A program made the translations under genes and the position numbers. A stretch of 64,000 nucleotides of DNA from Acidisoma sp. PAMC 29798 (lineage in GTDB: Bacteria > Pseudomonadota > Alphaproteobacteria > Acetobacterales > Acetobacteraceae). This document shows positions 15,654-24,576 of the stretch, in pieces; positions within the stretch are counted from its first letter, which is position 1; every line of letters begins with the position of its first letter. The stretch lies in the NCBI RefSeq assembly GCF_030252425.1, contig NZ_CP126994.1, forward strand, positions 2,909,001 through 2,973,000, read 5' to 3'. The notes under the pieces were generated by a model that searched no databases, was not told where the DNA came from, and worked only from the letters and a program-made list of their open reading frames with translations.

Positions 15654-17810
15654 ATGAACATGATCGCCCCCACGCGCCGGCCAGGTCGCGGGCTCAAAAC
15701 GACCTTGCTCTCCTCCGCGTTGATGGCGGGCGTCGCCACCTCCGCCATCGCGCAAACCGCGACGTCGACCGATAATAGCGCGGTCCGGCTTTCGCCCGTG
15801 ACGGTGACGAGCCAAACCGACGCTGGCTCGGGCACCCGCGGATTCGTCGCCACGGAGTCGCAATCGGCGACCAAAACCAAGACCCCGCTGATCGCGACGC
15901 CGGGCGCCATTTCCGTGGTGACGGTCAAGCAGATGGACCAGCAGCAGGCGCAATCGGTCTCTCAGGCGTTGCGCTATACCTCCGGCGTCGTCTCCGAGCC
16001 CTATGGCACAGACAGCCGGCTGGACTGGATCAGGATCAGGGGCTTCGACGCGACCGAGTTCGGCGTGTTCCTGGATGGGCTGCGCTTCACGCCCGGCTAT
16101 ACCGGCGCCACCTATGAGCCTTACGACCTTGAGCGCATCGACGTGCTGAAGGGGCCGTCCTCCGTGCTGTACGGCCAAGGCACACCGGGTGGACTCGTCA
16201 ATCTGGTGAGCAAGGAGCCGACCGCGACACCCCATCGCGAATTCGAGCTGTCTGGCGGCAGTTATGGCCGTTATCAGGCGCAAGGCGATGTCAGCGGTCC
16301 GGTCGAAGGAACCGATGGCAAATGGTCCTACCGCCTTGTCGGTCTCGTGCGCAAAAGCGATACGCAGGTCGACAGCACCCCAGATGATCGCGTCTTTTTC
16401 GCGCCCAGCGTGACCTATCGTCCCAATGCGAATGACAAGATCACCGTTCTTGCCACGATCCAGCATGACAATACGGCCGGGCTGCAATTCCTGCCCGCAG
16501 ATGGCACCGTCGTCGCCAGCCCCTATGGCCGTATTTCGACGAAGCTCTTCACGGGCGAAGAGTCGGACAACTACTACAAACGCACTCAGGCCAGCATCGG
16601 TTATGAGTATGAGCATCGCTTCGACGATACCTGGAGCGTGCAGCAAAGCGTGCGCTACAATCACTTCGATCTCGACTGGGCTCAGGTCTACGGCACCGGC
16701 GTGAAGGCCGATCAACGCACGCTGACGCGCTACGGCTTTGGACAGCAGGACTCCTCGGACACCGTCAGCGTCGACAACCGGGTGATCGGTCATCTGCCCA
16801 TCGGGCCGGTCGACCAGACGGTGCTGGGCGGTCTCGACTACAGCCATGTCTCCTACCGCGAGTCAGAGACCGGCGGTACCGCAACGAGCCTCGATCTTTA
16901 CACCCCCGTCTATAGCGGCGTGCAGGCGACCCATCCGCTGATCTACGAGGCGAATCAAGAGAGCGATCAGATCGGCCTCTATGGCCAGGACCAACTCCGC
17001 TGGGGTTCTTGGGCGCTGACGGGCGGCGTGCGGCATGATTGGCTGAACGAGTCGACGAACAATATCCTGGCGAGCAGCGACTCTTCCCAAACCGATGGCG
17101 CGACGACAGGCCATGTCGGCCTCGCTTATGTCTCCTAACTCGGTCTCACGCCGTATGTGAACTACTCACGGTCCTTCGAGCCCACCTATGGCATCAACGC
17201 CGCCGGGGGCACCTTCGTGCCGACCACCGGTGTGCAGTATGAAGCCGGCGTCAAATACCAGCCACCGGCGGTGAATGCCTTCATCACCGGCTCGGTCTTC
17301 GATATTCGCGAGAACAATGTTCTCACCACCGATCCGAACAATGTTCTGTATCAAGTCCAGACCGGACAAATTCATGTGCAGGGTGCGGAGATCGAGGCCA
17401 CCGCGACCATCGCGCGCGGCTGGGACATGGTCGCGTCCTATACCTATATGCAGCCCAAGATCAGCAGCGCGAATGATGGCACCGAAGGCAACCGCCCTGC
17501 CGCCGTTCCGATGAACATGGCTTCCGTCTGGAGCGACTATACGATTCACGCAGGTGCGCTCAAAAACTTCGGCTTCGGTGGTGGTCTGCGCTATGTCGGC
17601 TCCGCACCGGGCGACAATGCGAACAGCTTCTCGGTGCCCGACCACACGCTAGTGGATGCCGCCGTGCATTACGATTTCGCGCAGTATCGCGTCGGGATCA
17701 ATGCGACCAACCTCGCCGACACCACCTATGTCGCGAGTTGCGGGTCGACGGCATCCTGCTTCTATGGGCCGCGACGCACCGTAATCGCGAGCCTGAAGGT
17801 TCGCTGGTAA
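15654..17810 (+). pseudogene. TonB-dependent siderophore receptor interrupted by an in-frame stop
   Basis: The gene encodes a FhuA/FoxA-type outer-membrane receptor. It has a signal peptide (MNMIAPTRRPGRGLKTTLL, cleaved near SAIAQ), and a plug domain with IRIRGFDATEFGVFLDGLR, PYDLERIDVLKGPSSVLYG and GTPGGLVNLVSK. A long 22-strand-type barrel ends in SLKVRW, a proper C-terminal aromatic. At 17136-17138 an in-frame TAA (codon 495 of 718 coding codons) follows GLAYVS. The same frame resumes with LGLTPYVNYSRSFEP and runs unbroken to 17810. A product ending at 17138 would lack the last third of the barrel. The GTG at 17157 could start a fragment but would lack a signal peptide. All else, including the Fur-like boxes upstream, looks like a functional gene. 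Confidence 0.88.
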
Positions 17811-17816
17811 GCGAGG

Positions 17817-18986
17817 TTGCGCTCGGCCCTTCTGCGCCTGCATCGCTGGGCAGGATTGTTGCTGGCGGGCTTCCTCATCATGGGGGGTCTCACCGGCAGC
17901 GTTATTGCCTTTAAAGAACCACTCGATGCCTGGCTGAATCCTGGCCTTTTCCACGCGCGGGCGTCCGGGCCTCGGCTGTCATTGGATGCGGTGACAGCGC
18001 GTTTCGCGAAGCAGGAGCCGAAGGTGCGGATCACCTACCTCGTCTTCGGGGTGCCGAGGGGCCAGGCGATCCGCGCCTTCGTGATGGGTCGCGGTCTAGA
18101 TTATAACGAGGTCTTTCTCGACCCCGTGAGCGGCACGATTCTCGGTCGCCGCATGTCGGGTGGCTGCTGCCTCGCCCGCGATCGCATCATTCCCTTTCTC
18201 TACGCGCTGCACTTCCAATTGATGGCGGGGCGGATCGGAGAGTGGATCATGGGCGGCGTGGCGCTGATCTGGTTCCTCGATTGTTTCGTTGCCCTGTCAC
18301 TAACTTTGCCACGCGCACGGCCTTTCCTGCGACACTTCCGCCAGGCCTGGCGCATCAAGCGCGGCGCAGGCGGCTTCCGACTGACCTTCGACCTGCATCG
18401 CGCCGGTGGGTTATGGCTTTGGGTGGTGCTGCCCGTTATCGCTTTCACCGGCTTCGCCCAGAATCTGGATGGCCCGGTCTTTCGTCCGGCGCTGAGCCTC
18501 GTGATGCCCGTGTCACCCCTGCCGCTCGCCCTCGCGGCGGCCCGGCCAAGGCCGAACCCGCTCCGTCATCGGCTCGGCGCCGACCAACTGGTCGCGATTG
18601 CCACGCAGGCGGTGCGGCGTGGCTGGCATGGCCCGGCCGGTAGCCTGTTCTGTGTCGACGCCTTCGGCGCCTGCGCGGTATATTTCTTCGAAGGTCCCGA
18701 TAACCGTGGCACCGGTTTCGGCAGCCCGATCGTTTATGTCGATGACAGCGACAGTGACAGCGGGAGTAGCGTGCTGCGCATCGACGGCCCGCGATCCGGC
18801 ACTGTGGGGGATATTATCGAGCGTTTGCAGTTCCCGCTGCATAGCGGCCAGATCGCCGGGCTTGCGGGCAAGATCGTCGTCTGCATCTCGGGTATGGCGA
18901 CAGTTGCGCTTGCGATCACGGGCCTGATGATCTGGTGGCGCAAGCGCGCAGCGCGGCGGCTGCAGAAGATGCGCACGCGGACGTGA
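17817..18986 (+). CDS. PepSY-associated membrane protein (siderophore reductase type)
   Basis: A 389-residue inner-membrane protein of the PepSY_TM family, often found after TonB-dependent siderophore receptors and linked to ferric-siderophore reduction. It has four main helices, at about residues 6-32, 135-160, 200-222 and 340-362. The first begins LHRWAGLLLAGFLIMGGLTGS with the conserved His, and LHFQLMAGRIGEW and HRAGGLWLWVVLP carry the other conserved His residues. The start is TTG at 17817, 7 bp after the receptor stop, with GCGAGG in front. The reading frame is intact, unlike the receptor and TonB-complex genes beside it. If the receptor no longer works, this gene may have lost its purpose or serve another receptor. 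Confidence 0.85.
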   Translation: MRSALLRLHRWAGLLLAGFLIMGGLTGSVIAFKEPLDAWLNPGLFHARASGPRLSLDAVTARFAKQEPKVRITYLVFGVPRGQAIRAFVMGRGLDYNEVFLDPVSGTILGRRMSGGCCLARDRIIPFLYALHFQLMAGRIGEWIMGGVALIWFLDCFVALSLTLPRARPFLRHFRQAWRIKRGAGGFRLTFDLHRAGGLWLWVVLPVIAFTGFAQNLDGPVFRPALSLVMPVSPLPLALAAARPRPNPLRHRLGADQLVAIATQAVRRGWHGPAGSLFCVDAFGACAVYFFEGPDNRGTGFGSPIVYVDDSDSDSGSSVLRIDGPRSGTVGDIIERLQFPLHSGQIAGLAGKIVVCISGMATVALAITGLMIWWRKRAARRLQKMRTRT

Positions 18987-19037
18987 TGGAGCGCATGGTT
19001 TTGCCATCTTCAAACGGCGCTGGGACCACCAAGATCT

Positions 19038-19064
19038 GGAAGAGAGGCGACGTGATACACGTTT
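19038..19064 (+). promoter_or_regulatory. Possible EcfG-type stress promoter before csbD
   Basis: GGAAG at 19038-19042 and CGTTT at 19060-19064 are separated by 17 bp. This is close to the GGAAC-N16-18-CGTT consensus of the alphaproteobacterial general stress sigma factor EcfG, with one mismatch. It lies 30 bp before the CsbD start codon. The call rests on motif and context only. Confidence 0.35.
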
Positions 19065-19094
19065 CGCCTTCAAAAAAATTAAAGGAGCAGTCTT

Positions 19095-19274
19095 ATGGAC
19101 AAGGATCGTAGCGCCGGTATCGGCCACCAGATCAAGGGCAGCGTCAAGGAAGCGGCTGGCAAGGTCAGCGGTGATGCCAAGCTTGAGGCCGAAGGCAAGA
19201 CCGAGAAGACCGCTGGCAAGGTGCAGAACGCCGTTGGCGGCGCCAAGGATGCGGTTCGCGACGCCACGAAGTAA
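19095..19274 (+). CDS. CsbD family stress protein
   Basis: A 59-residue hydrophilic protein starting MDKDRSAGIGHQIKGSVKEA. It has the CsbD repeat pattern of K-G-x-x-K-E-A-A-G-K and E-G-x-x-x-K-x-x-G-K-x-Q, and ends RDATK. CsbD-like proteins are small, probably loosely folded, and induced by general stress; their molecular role is not known. A strong ribosome site, AAAGGAG, lies at 19081-19087. The gene is single, has its own terminator, and is preceded by a possible EcfG promoter. It does not appear to be part of the neighbouring iron locus. Confidence 0.9.
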   Translation: MDKDRSAGIGHQIKGSVKEAAGKVSGDAKLEAEGKTEKTAGKVQNAVGGAKDAVRDATK

Positions 19275-19300
19275 GCGTCCCTTATTTCAATTTCCGATCA

Positions 19301-19335
19301 GCCCCGTTCGCGACCTATCGCGGGCGGGGCTTTTT
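19301..19335 (+). terminator. Intrinsic terminator after csbD
   Basis: The outer stem GCCCCG against CGGGGC is extended inward by TCGCGA against TCGCGG-type pairing. It is followed by five T and then a further T-rich stretch. It lies 26 bp after the CsbD stop. Confidence 0.85.
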
Positions 19336-19600
19336 GCTTTTACCACAGTGGCGCATCGGCAGCCGGACCAGCGGCAGCAACTGCATCTCGTAAGCCCTGT
19401 CTCATAAGCAAAGTGATCGAGGCGAGCGTCGCATCGGAAAGATCCGAGACCATCCAATGATGGGCGAGCATGCCTCGCCTCGCTGTTGGTGTCGATCAGT
19501 CGCTGTCGTTGCTCGTTGGTTAACTGACTGAAAAACAATGATTTTCCCCTCAGGATCGAAATATATTCGTAGCCATGGGCAAATCAATGAAAACGGTCTC
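19336..19600. other. Intergenic stretch with no clear gene
   Basis: This gap between the csbD terminator and the first CocE gene is less GC-rich than its surroundings. It holds short open frames on both strands; the longest on the minus strand starts MFFSQLTNEQRQRLIDTN near 19538. None has a convincing ribosome site, codon pattern or recognised domain. It could be the remnant of an insertion or a decayed small gene, but I see no terminal repeats. Confidence 0.4.
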
Positions 19601-21562
19601 TTAACGCGGGATTAGCAGATCCCACGACCGGCGATCGATCACCGTATCGCCCTCGGTTGCATCCAGGGTCGCCACCAGATGCCAAGCATCGGCAGTCGCC
19701 GTCAGGACGCAATGGGTTTCGATCTTTGCCTGCCAGTCGGGGCGATCGAACTCCGCCAGCCGCCAGGTTTCAGAGCGCGCAGCGCCCGGATCATCCGCCA
19801 CGATGCTGTAATCCTCATGACCAAGCGCGCGGAGCGTCAGCCCCGTCTCGGCAATACGCAGGGCGCCGAGATTGCGCACGACGTGCAAGTTTGTCTCGCC
19901 AGTACCGATCGCTCGTGTCCCGGTGATGCGCCCCCGCGCCGGCGGCTCGATCACCACCGCCTCCAGCGGCGGCGGTGACCAGGCGGTCCCTAAAATCTCC
20001 GGCGCCGGCCCCTCGCCCGCGCGCAGAGGTAACTCCAGCACGCCGCCATAGAGAGTCACAGTCGTAGCGCCCGGCAGGGGCGTGGCCAAGGGCCAGTACG
20101 CGGTCGAGACCGAAACGCGCAGGCGGTGCCCGACCGGCAGCGCGAAGCCCGTGGCTTTGAGATCGACGACCACGTCCGTCGCCTCTCCCAGCGTCAACGG
20201 TGTCGCGGTCTCATGTCCGTGACGATGGCGCAGGTTGAGCAGACCATAGGTGATGCGGCTGGCGGTGCCGTCCCCCGCCACGGCCGACAGGCGCACCGCA
20301 ACCATCCCCTCCGTCTGGTCGCAGGACAGCGTAAGATGAACACGCGCCCGGCCAAGGATCTCCACAGGGGCGACGAGTGGCGACGTATCAAAGGTCAGCG
20401 ACCCGGCATCGTCCTCCCGCTGATCGAGGGGCATATCCGGCCCCCAGCCATAAGGGCACCATTCGCCGGAGGCGAGGCCCGTCGTCGCCTGCGATTTCAC
20501 GCTCGCCGTGAAGGTGCTGGCAGTTCCGCTCAGCCCATCGGCGCCGAGATGGAAAAGCCGAGGCCGAAGATTGGCGCTCGGCCAGGTCGATTCCGCGACC
20601 CAATGCCCGGCGCGGACGGCGTATTGCGCGCGCGGCGGTTCGGCGTCCTGCATCCAGGCCGTGAGCCTCGGCTCATCCATCAGGCCGGTGTCGATGTCGC
20701 GCAGCCAATGGTCCCACCAGCGGATGACATAGGCCAGGAAGTCGATGCCGGGCCCTGGCGTCGCGACATGAGGGTACGCATGAGCCCAGGGGCCGATGAG
20801 ACCCTTGCGCGGTCCGGGCAAGCCTTCCAGCAGCCGCATCACGGCATTGACATAGCCATCGGCCCAGCCGCCCACCGCAAGCACGGCAGCAGATATGGCG
20901 CCGTAGTTCTCGCAGACCGAGCCGCTGCGCCAATAAGCGTCCCGCGTGCCATGGCGCATCCAGCGGGCGGCCGGCGGCTCATCGATCGCGGCCAGCCGCT
21001 CACGCCACATCTGCCGCCACCGATCGCCAACGATGGCGGGGTCGGGCGGCGTCGCCATCCAGGTGAACAGCGTGGCGCCGTATTGCAGATTATCGCTGAG
21101 CAGACAGCCGCCCATGTAATGCATGTCATCGGCATAGCGATCATCGGAGGCGCAGGTCGTGACAATGGCTTTCAGCGCCGGCGGCGCCAAGGCTGCGATC
21201 TGGAGGGCGTTGAAGCCGCTCCAACTCAGGCCGATCATGCCCACGCGACCGCAGCACCAGGGCTGCGCCGCGATCCAGGCGATCACCTCGACCGCATCGG
21301 CCCATTCGCCCGGCGTATATTCATCCCGCAGGACGCCATCGGAATCGCCGGCGCCGCGAAGATCGACGCGGATGGCGGCATAGCCGGCTTCGGCAAAGGC
21401 GGGGTGCAAGATGGCATCGTCGCCGCGATGACGATCCCGCCTGCGGTAGGGAAGATACTCGAGAATTGCCGGCGCGGCCTCTATCGCATCCGGCAGCCAG
21501 AGCTTGGCCGCCAGACGGCAACCGTCCGACAGCGTGATCCAGACGGTCTCGTCAACCCGCAT
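19601..21562 (-). CDS. CocE/NonD family hydrolase (copy A)
   Basis: A 653-residue X-Pro dipeptidyl-peptidase/cocaine-esterase-type enzyme. An alpha/beta hydrolase domain (residues ~1-300) has VDLRGAGDSDG, the nucleophile elbow GLSWSGFNAL with the catalytic Ser, GWADGYVNAV with the Asp and GPWAHAYPH with the His. A C-terminal jelly-roll domain follows. It should hydrolyse an ester or amide in the cytoplasm. I place the start at ATG 21562 (MRVDETVWIT), because the paralogue upstream starts at the same point in the fold. It overlaps the end of that gene by 11 bp. Last gene of the Rieske - dehydrogenase - CocE - CocE operon. Confidence 0.88.
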   Translation of the reverse strand: MRVDETVWITLSDGCRLAAKLWLPDAIEAAPAILEYLPYRRRDRHRGDDAILHPAFAEAGYAAIRVDLRGAGDSDGVLRDEYTPGEWADAVEVIAWIAAQPWCCGRVGMIGLSWSGFNALQIAALAPPALKAIVTTCASDDRYADDMHYMGGCLLSDNLQYGATLFTWMATPPDPAIVGDRWRQMWRERLAAIDEPPAARWMRHGTRDAYWRSGSVCENYGAISAAVLAVGGWADGYVNAVMRLLEGLPGPRKGLIGPWAHAYPHVATPGPGIDFLAYVIRWWDHWLRDIDTGLMDEPRLTAWMQDAEPPRAQYAVRAGHWVAESTWPSANLRPRLFHLGADGLSGTASTFTASVKSQATTGLASGEWCPYGWGPDMPLDQREDDAGSLTFDTSPLVAPVEILGRARVHLTLSCDQTEGMVAVRLSAVAGDGTASRITYGLLNLRHRHGHETATPLTLGEATDVVVDLKATGFALPVGHRLRVSVSTAYWPLATPLPGATTVTLYGGVLELPLRAGEGPAPEILGTAWSPPPLEAVVIEPPARGRITGTRAIGTGETNLHVVRNLGALRIAETGLTLRALGHEDYSIVADDPGAARSETWRLAEFDRPDWQAKIETHCVLTATADAWHLVATLDATEGDTVIDRRSWDLLIPR

Positions 21563-23558
21563 GAAGGATGGGCCATGCAAACCCGTCGGCGTCCTCAAAG
21601 CGATGCACCCAACGGCGCGAGAAGACGACGGCGCCATCTTCGCTGCCCGTCATTTCCGAGGTGAGGACGAAGGCATAGCCTTCCCGCCGCACTTCGGTGG
21701 ATGTTTCGATCGCGGTCGACCAGCCCGGCCGCTCGAAACTTTGGCGGCCACGGAAATGGGCGACGGCGGACGCGCCGTCTTTGGAATCTACGGTGTAGAT
21801 GTGCTCGCCATCGCCACCGATGGTCAGCTCATCGAGGGACCAGAGGGCGCGTGTTGAGCGAATGGCCTGCTCCGTGCGGCCTGTGCTCGCATCCCAAGTG
21901 ACGGTGCGCTTAATGGTGCCGGGCACCATCACCTCATGCGCGATCGGCGCCGCGGCCAGCGGCTCCGCGAAGGCCGGGAGGTCATGCACGGCCACGTGCG
22001 GCATTGGCGGCAGACAGAAGATCGCCGTCGTCGGCCAGATCGTGACCGCGCCTTTCGTCGGTTCCGGCCAGGCCATGGGCCAATAGTTGGTGGAGATGGC
22101 GAGGCGCATGCGGCAGCCCGGGGAGAACTCATAGGCCACGCCTTTGAGCGTCAGTGTGGCGCGGAAACGCTGACCGGCGAGCACGCCCTCAGGCAGCGAG
22201 ATCCGATGCAGGCCGAAGGTTACCCGGCCCGAGGTGCCGTCCGGCGCGATTTCGCACAAGCGGATCGCGAGCAACGCGGCCTTGCCGGCGAGGGCGAGAT
22301 CCAGGCTCAGCGACGGAATGCCGACCACCGCGACCGCATCGGTGAGAATCGGCGTGTCGAAACAGACCGAGAGTGCGTCGTCATAGCGATTATCGGCCTG
22401 GAATTCCGGCCCGTCCCCGCCGCCGTCGAGGGGGCACCACTCACCAGCATAAAGGCCGCAGTGTTGCGGCGTATCGATGACAAGAGGTCCGGCCGGCGAC
22501 GGCGTGCGGGCGAGCACATGATCGTCGAAATAATAGGCTTCGGGCGTGGCCTCGACCGGCCAGGAGGGCAGGCCGATCCAACGACCGTCGATCTCAGGCG
22601 AGCGCGGATCTGGCTTGAGGTCTCGCCCGACCCAGAGACGCAACATCGGCTCATCCATGATGCCGGTCTCCTCACCGCCGAGCCACTGCCGCCACCAGCG
22701 CACTGCTTCCTGCAAGAAGCCGATCTTAGGGCCGGGCTTGCCCCAGGTCGGATACATATGCGTCCAGGGGCCGATGAGGCCCTTGCGCGGCACGGTGAGG
22801 TTTTCCATCAGCCGCAGCACGGGATCGGAATAGCCATCCGTCCAGCCTGTGACGGCATAAACCGCGCATTGGATGTCGGCGTAACTTTCGCAGACCGAGG
22901 CGTGCTTCCAATAAGCATCCCGCGTGAGATGATCGAGCCATTGCGACAGAGGCGGTTCTGCGGCCTCCATGCGTTCCTGCCACATCGCCCGCCACCGATC
23001 GCCGACATGGGCGGGATCGGGCGGACGCCCGATTTGCGTGAACAATCCGGCACCCCAGGACAGCCCATCGTTCAGCAGCGCGCCGCCCATGAAATGCACA
23101 TCATCCGCATAGCGATCGTCGGTCGAGCAGCAGGTGATGATGGCCTTCAGCGCGGGCGGCCGCCGTGCCGCGACCTGAAGCGCCGCGAAGCCACCCCAGG
23201 AAATGCCGATCATACCGACATTGCCGTTGCTCCAGTCCTGCGCAGCCGCCCAGGCAATGACCTCGCACGCGTCATCCTGTTCCTGGCCCGTATATTCATC
23301 CTGCAAGGTGCCATCGGAATTGCCGCTACCGCGCAGATCGACCCGCAATGCCGCGAAGCCCTGGGCGGCGAACCACCCATGCATCATCGAATCCTCGATC
23401 GCCGTGCAATCGGATTGACGATAGGGAATCCATTCCAGAACCACCGGCACCGCGCGGTCTGTCAAGGGACGCCACAGCCGGCCGGCGAGCCTCGTCCCGT
23501 CCGACAGTGTAATCCAGACCTGCTCGAACGGATGGGGCAACAGGGTGTCGGCAGTCAT
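21552..23558 (-). CDS. CocE/NonD family hydrolase (copy B)
   Basis: A 668-residue paralogue of the next gene. It has the same order of marks: VDLRGSGNSDG, GISWGGFAAL with the catalytic Ser, GWTDGYSDPV with the Asp, GPWTHMYP with the His, and then a jelly-roll domain. The start at 23558 (MTADTLLPHP) has AGGAAAAACC upstream and lies 22 bp after the D-2-hydroxyacid dehydrogenase gene; a longer frame reaching 23705 would run inside that gene. The two copies are clearly homologous along their whole length but well diverged, so the duplication is not recent. They may act on different esters or amides of one substrate family. Confidence 0.88.
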   Translation of the reverse strand: MTADTLLPHPFEQVWITLSDGTRLAGRLWRPLTDRAVPVVLEWIPYRQSDCTAIEDSMMHGWFAAQGFAALRVDLRGSGNSDGTLQDEYTGQEQDDACEVIAWAAAQDWSNGNVGMIGISWGGFAALQVAARRPPALKAIITCCSTDDRYADDVHFMGGALLNDGLSWGAGLFTQIGRPPDPAHVGDRWRAMWQERMEAAEPPLSQWLDHLTRDAYWKHASVCESYADIQCAVYAVTGWTDGYSDPVLRLMENLTVPRKGLIGPWTHMYPTWGKPGPKIGFLQEAVRWWRQWLGGEETGIMDEPMLRLWVGRDLKPDPRSPEIDGRWIGLPSWPVEATPEAYYFDDHVLARTPSPAGPLVIDTPQHCGLYAGEWCPLDGGGDGPEFQADNRYDDALSVCFDTPILTDAVAVVGIPSLSLDLALAGKAALLAIRLCEIAPDGTSGRVTFGLHRISLPEGVLAGQRFRATLTLKGVAYEFSPGCRMRLAISTNYWPMAWPEPTKGAVTIWPTTAIFCLPPMPHVAVHDLPAFAEPLAAAPIAHEVMVPGTIKRTVTWDASTGRTEQAIRSTRALWSLDELTIGGDGEHIYTVDSKDGASAVAHFRGRQSFERPGWSTAIETSTEVRREGYAFVLTSEMTGSEDGAVVFSRRWVHRFEDADGFAWPILHAG

Positions 23559-23580
23559 CGAGGTTTTTCCTAGAACAGGA

Positions 23581-24576
23581 TCAATACGCGCGGCTGGGAA
23601 CGACGCGATTGCGGATTGTACGCCCCGCCAGGCTGCGCGCGAGATTATCGAGAAAGATGTCGAGCGTGCGGGGAATATAGGCGTCTGGATCGTCGCAGGA
23701 AACATGAGGCGTGATCACGAGGTTGGGCGTATCCCACAGCGGCGACTCAGCGGGCGGCGGTTCGGGGTCCGTCACGTCGATAATGGCGCCGCCGACATGG
23801 CGCGCCGTCAGCGCCGCGATCATCGCATCCTGATCCACCAGACCGCCGCGCCCGAAATTCGCGAAGCCCGCCCCTTTGCGCATACGTGCAAACATATCGG
23901 CGTTCATCATGTGTCGCGTCGCGGGTGTCAGCGGTGTCGCGAGCACCACGAAATCCGCCTCCCCAATCACATCCCGCGCGGCGTCAACACCAATCACGCT
24001 GTCAAAGCCCCGCACCGGCGCGGGTGTACGGCGAACGCCGGTCGTGACGATACCAAGGCGATGCGCCGCGCCAGCAATAGCCGTGCCGAGGCCACCGGTG
24101 CCGTAGATAAGGGCGCGACGGCCCGCGATTGGGGAACTGAAGGCCTTCGACCATTCATGGGCGCGTTGCGCGGTGATGAAATGCGGCATGTGCGTATGGA
24201 GCATCATGAAGACCATGCCCGCCCATTCGCGCAGCTTCGGCCCATGCACGCCACTGGCGGTGGCGAGCGCTACCTGTTTCGGCAACCAGTCGAGCGGCAG
24301 CAGATGCTCCATGCCAGCGGCACTGAGTTGGATGAGTTTCAGCGCCTGCCCGTGCGGCCGAATGCGGTCGGCCGGAAAACGGAAGCCGAGCAGCGCATAG
24401 GCACGGCCTAACGTCTCAATGAAATCTGGGCCGTCGATTGCGCAGAAATCGAATGCGAGCGCCGGCAAGGCCAACGTGCAGCGCGCCATCGCGGCATCGA
24501 TATGATGCTGTTCAATCCGAAAGATCGCGAGCTGTGCTGGATTGGTCGCGACCAGTATCCGGAGCGGAGCAGTCAT
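23581..24576 (-). CDS. D-2-hydroxyacid dehydrogenase
   Basis: A 331-residue NAD(P)-dependent enzyme. The coenzyme domain carries IYGTGGLGTAIAGAA at about residues 155-169. The catalytic set is visible: Arg in NFGRGGLVD, Glu in DVTDPEPPP and His in ITPHVS. This is the glyoxylate/hydroxypyruvate reductase branch rather than the lactate or PGDH type. It would interconvert a D-2-hydroxyacid and a 2-oxoacid. Its start overlaps the Rieske oxygenase stop by 4 bp (ATGA), so the two proteins are coupled. A possible logic is that the oxygenase releases a small 2-hydroxy- or 2-oxo-acid which this enzyme handles. Confidence 0.88.
   Translation of the reverse strand: MTAPLRILVATNPAQLAIFRIEQHHIDAAMARCTLALPALAFDFCAIDGPDFIETLGRAYALLGFRFPADRIRPHGQALKLIQLSAAGMEHLLPLDWLPKQVALATASGVHGPKLREWAGMVFMMLHTHMPHFITAQRAHEWSKAFSSPIAGRRALIYGTGGLGTAIAGAAHRLGIVTTGVRRTPAPVRGFDSVIGVDAARDVIGEADFVVLATPLTPATRHMMNADMFARMRKGAGFANFGRGGLVDQDAMIAALTARHVGGAIIDVTDPEPPPAESPLWDTPNLVITPHVSCDDPDAYIPRTLDIFLDNLARSLAGRTIRNRVVPSRAY

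Noticed and set aside
15570-16847. 425-codon open frame antisense to the siderophore receptor
   Set aside because: It is a shadow of the receptor's codon pattern in high-GC DNA. It crosses both Fur-like boxes and the receptor start, has His/Arg/Asp-rich composition, and contains no known domain.
19336-19600. Possible insertion-sequence remnant between csbD and CocE
   Set aside because: No terminal inverted repeats, target duplication or transposase motif could be identified, so it is listed only as an unexplained gap.
21936-23573. 545-codon open frame antisense to CocE copy B, and a similar one at 20126-21664 against copy A
   Set aside because: Both mirror the well-supported CocE genes, are extremely Arg/His/Gly-rich, and lack ribosome sites and domains. 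Their presence over both paralogues reflects shared codon bias, not overlapping genes.
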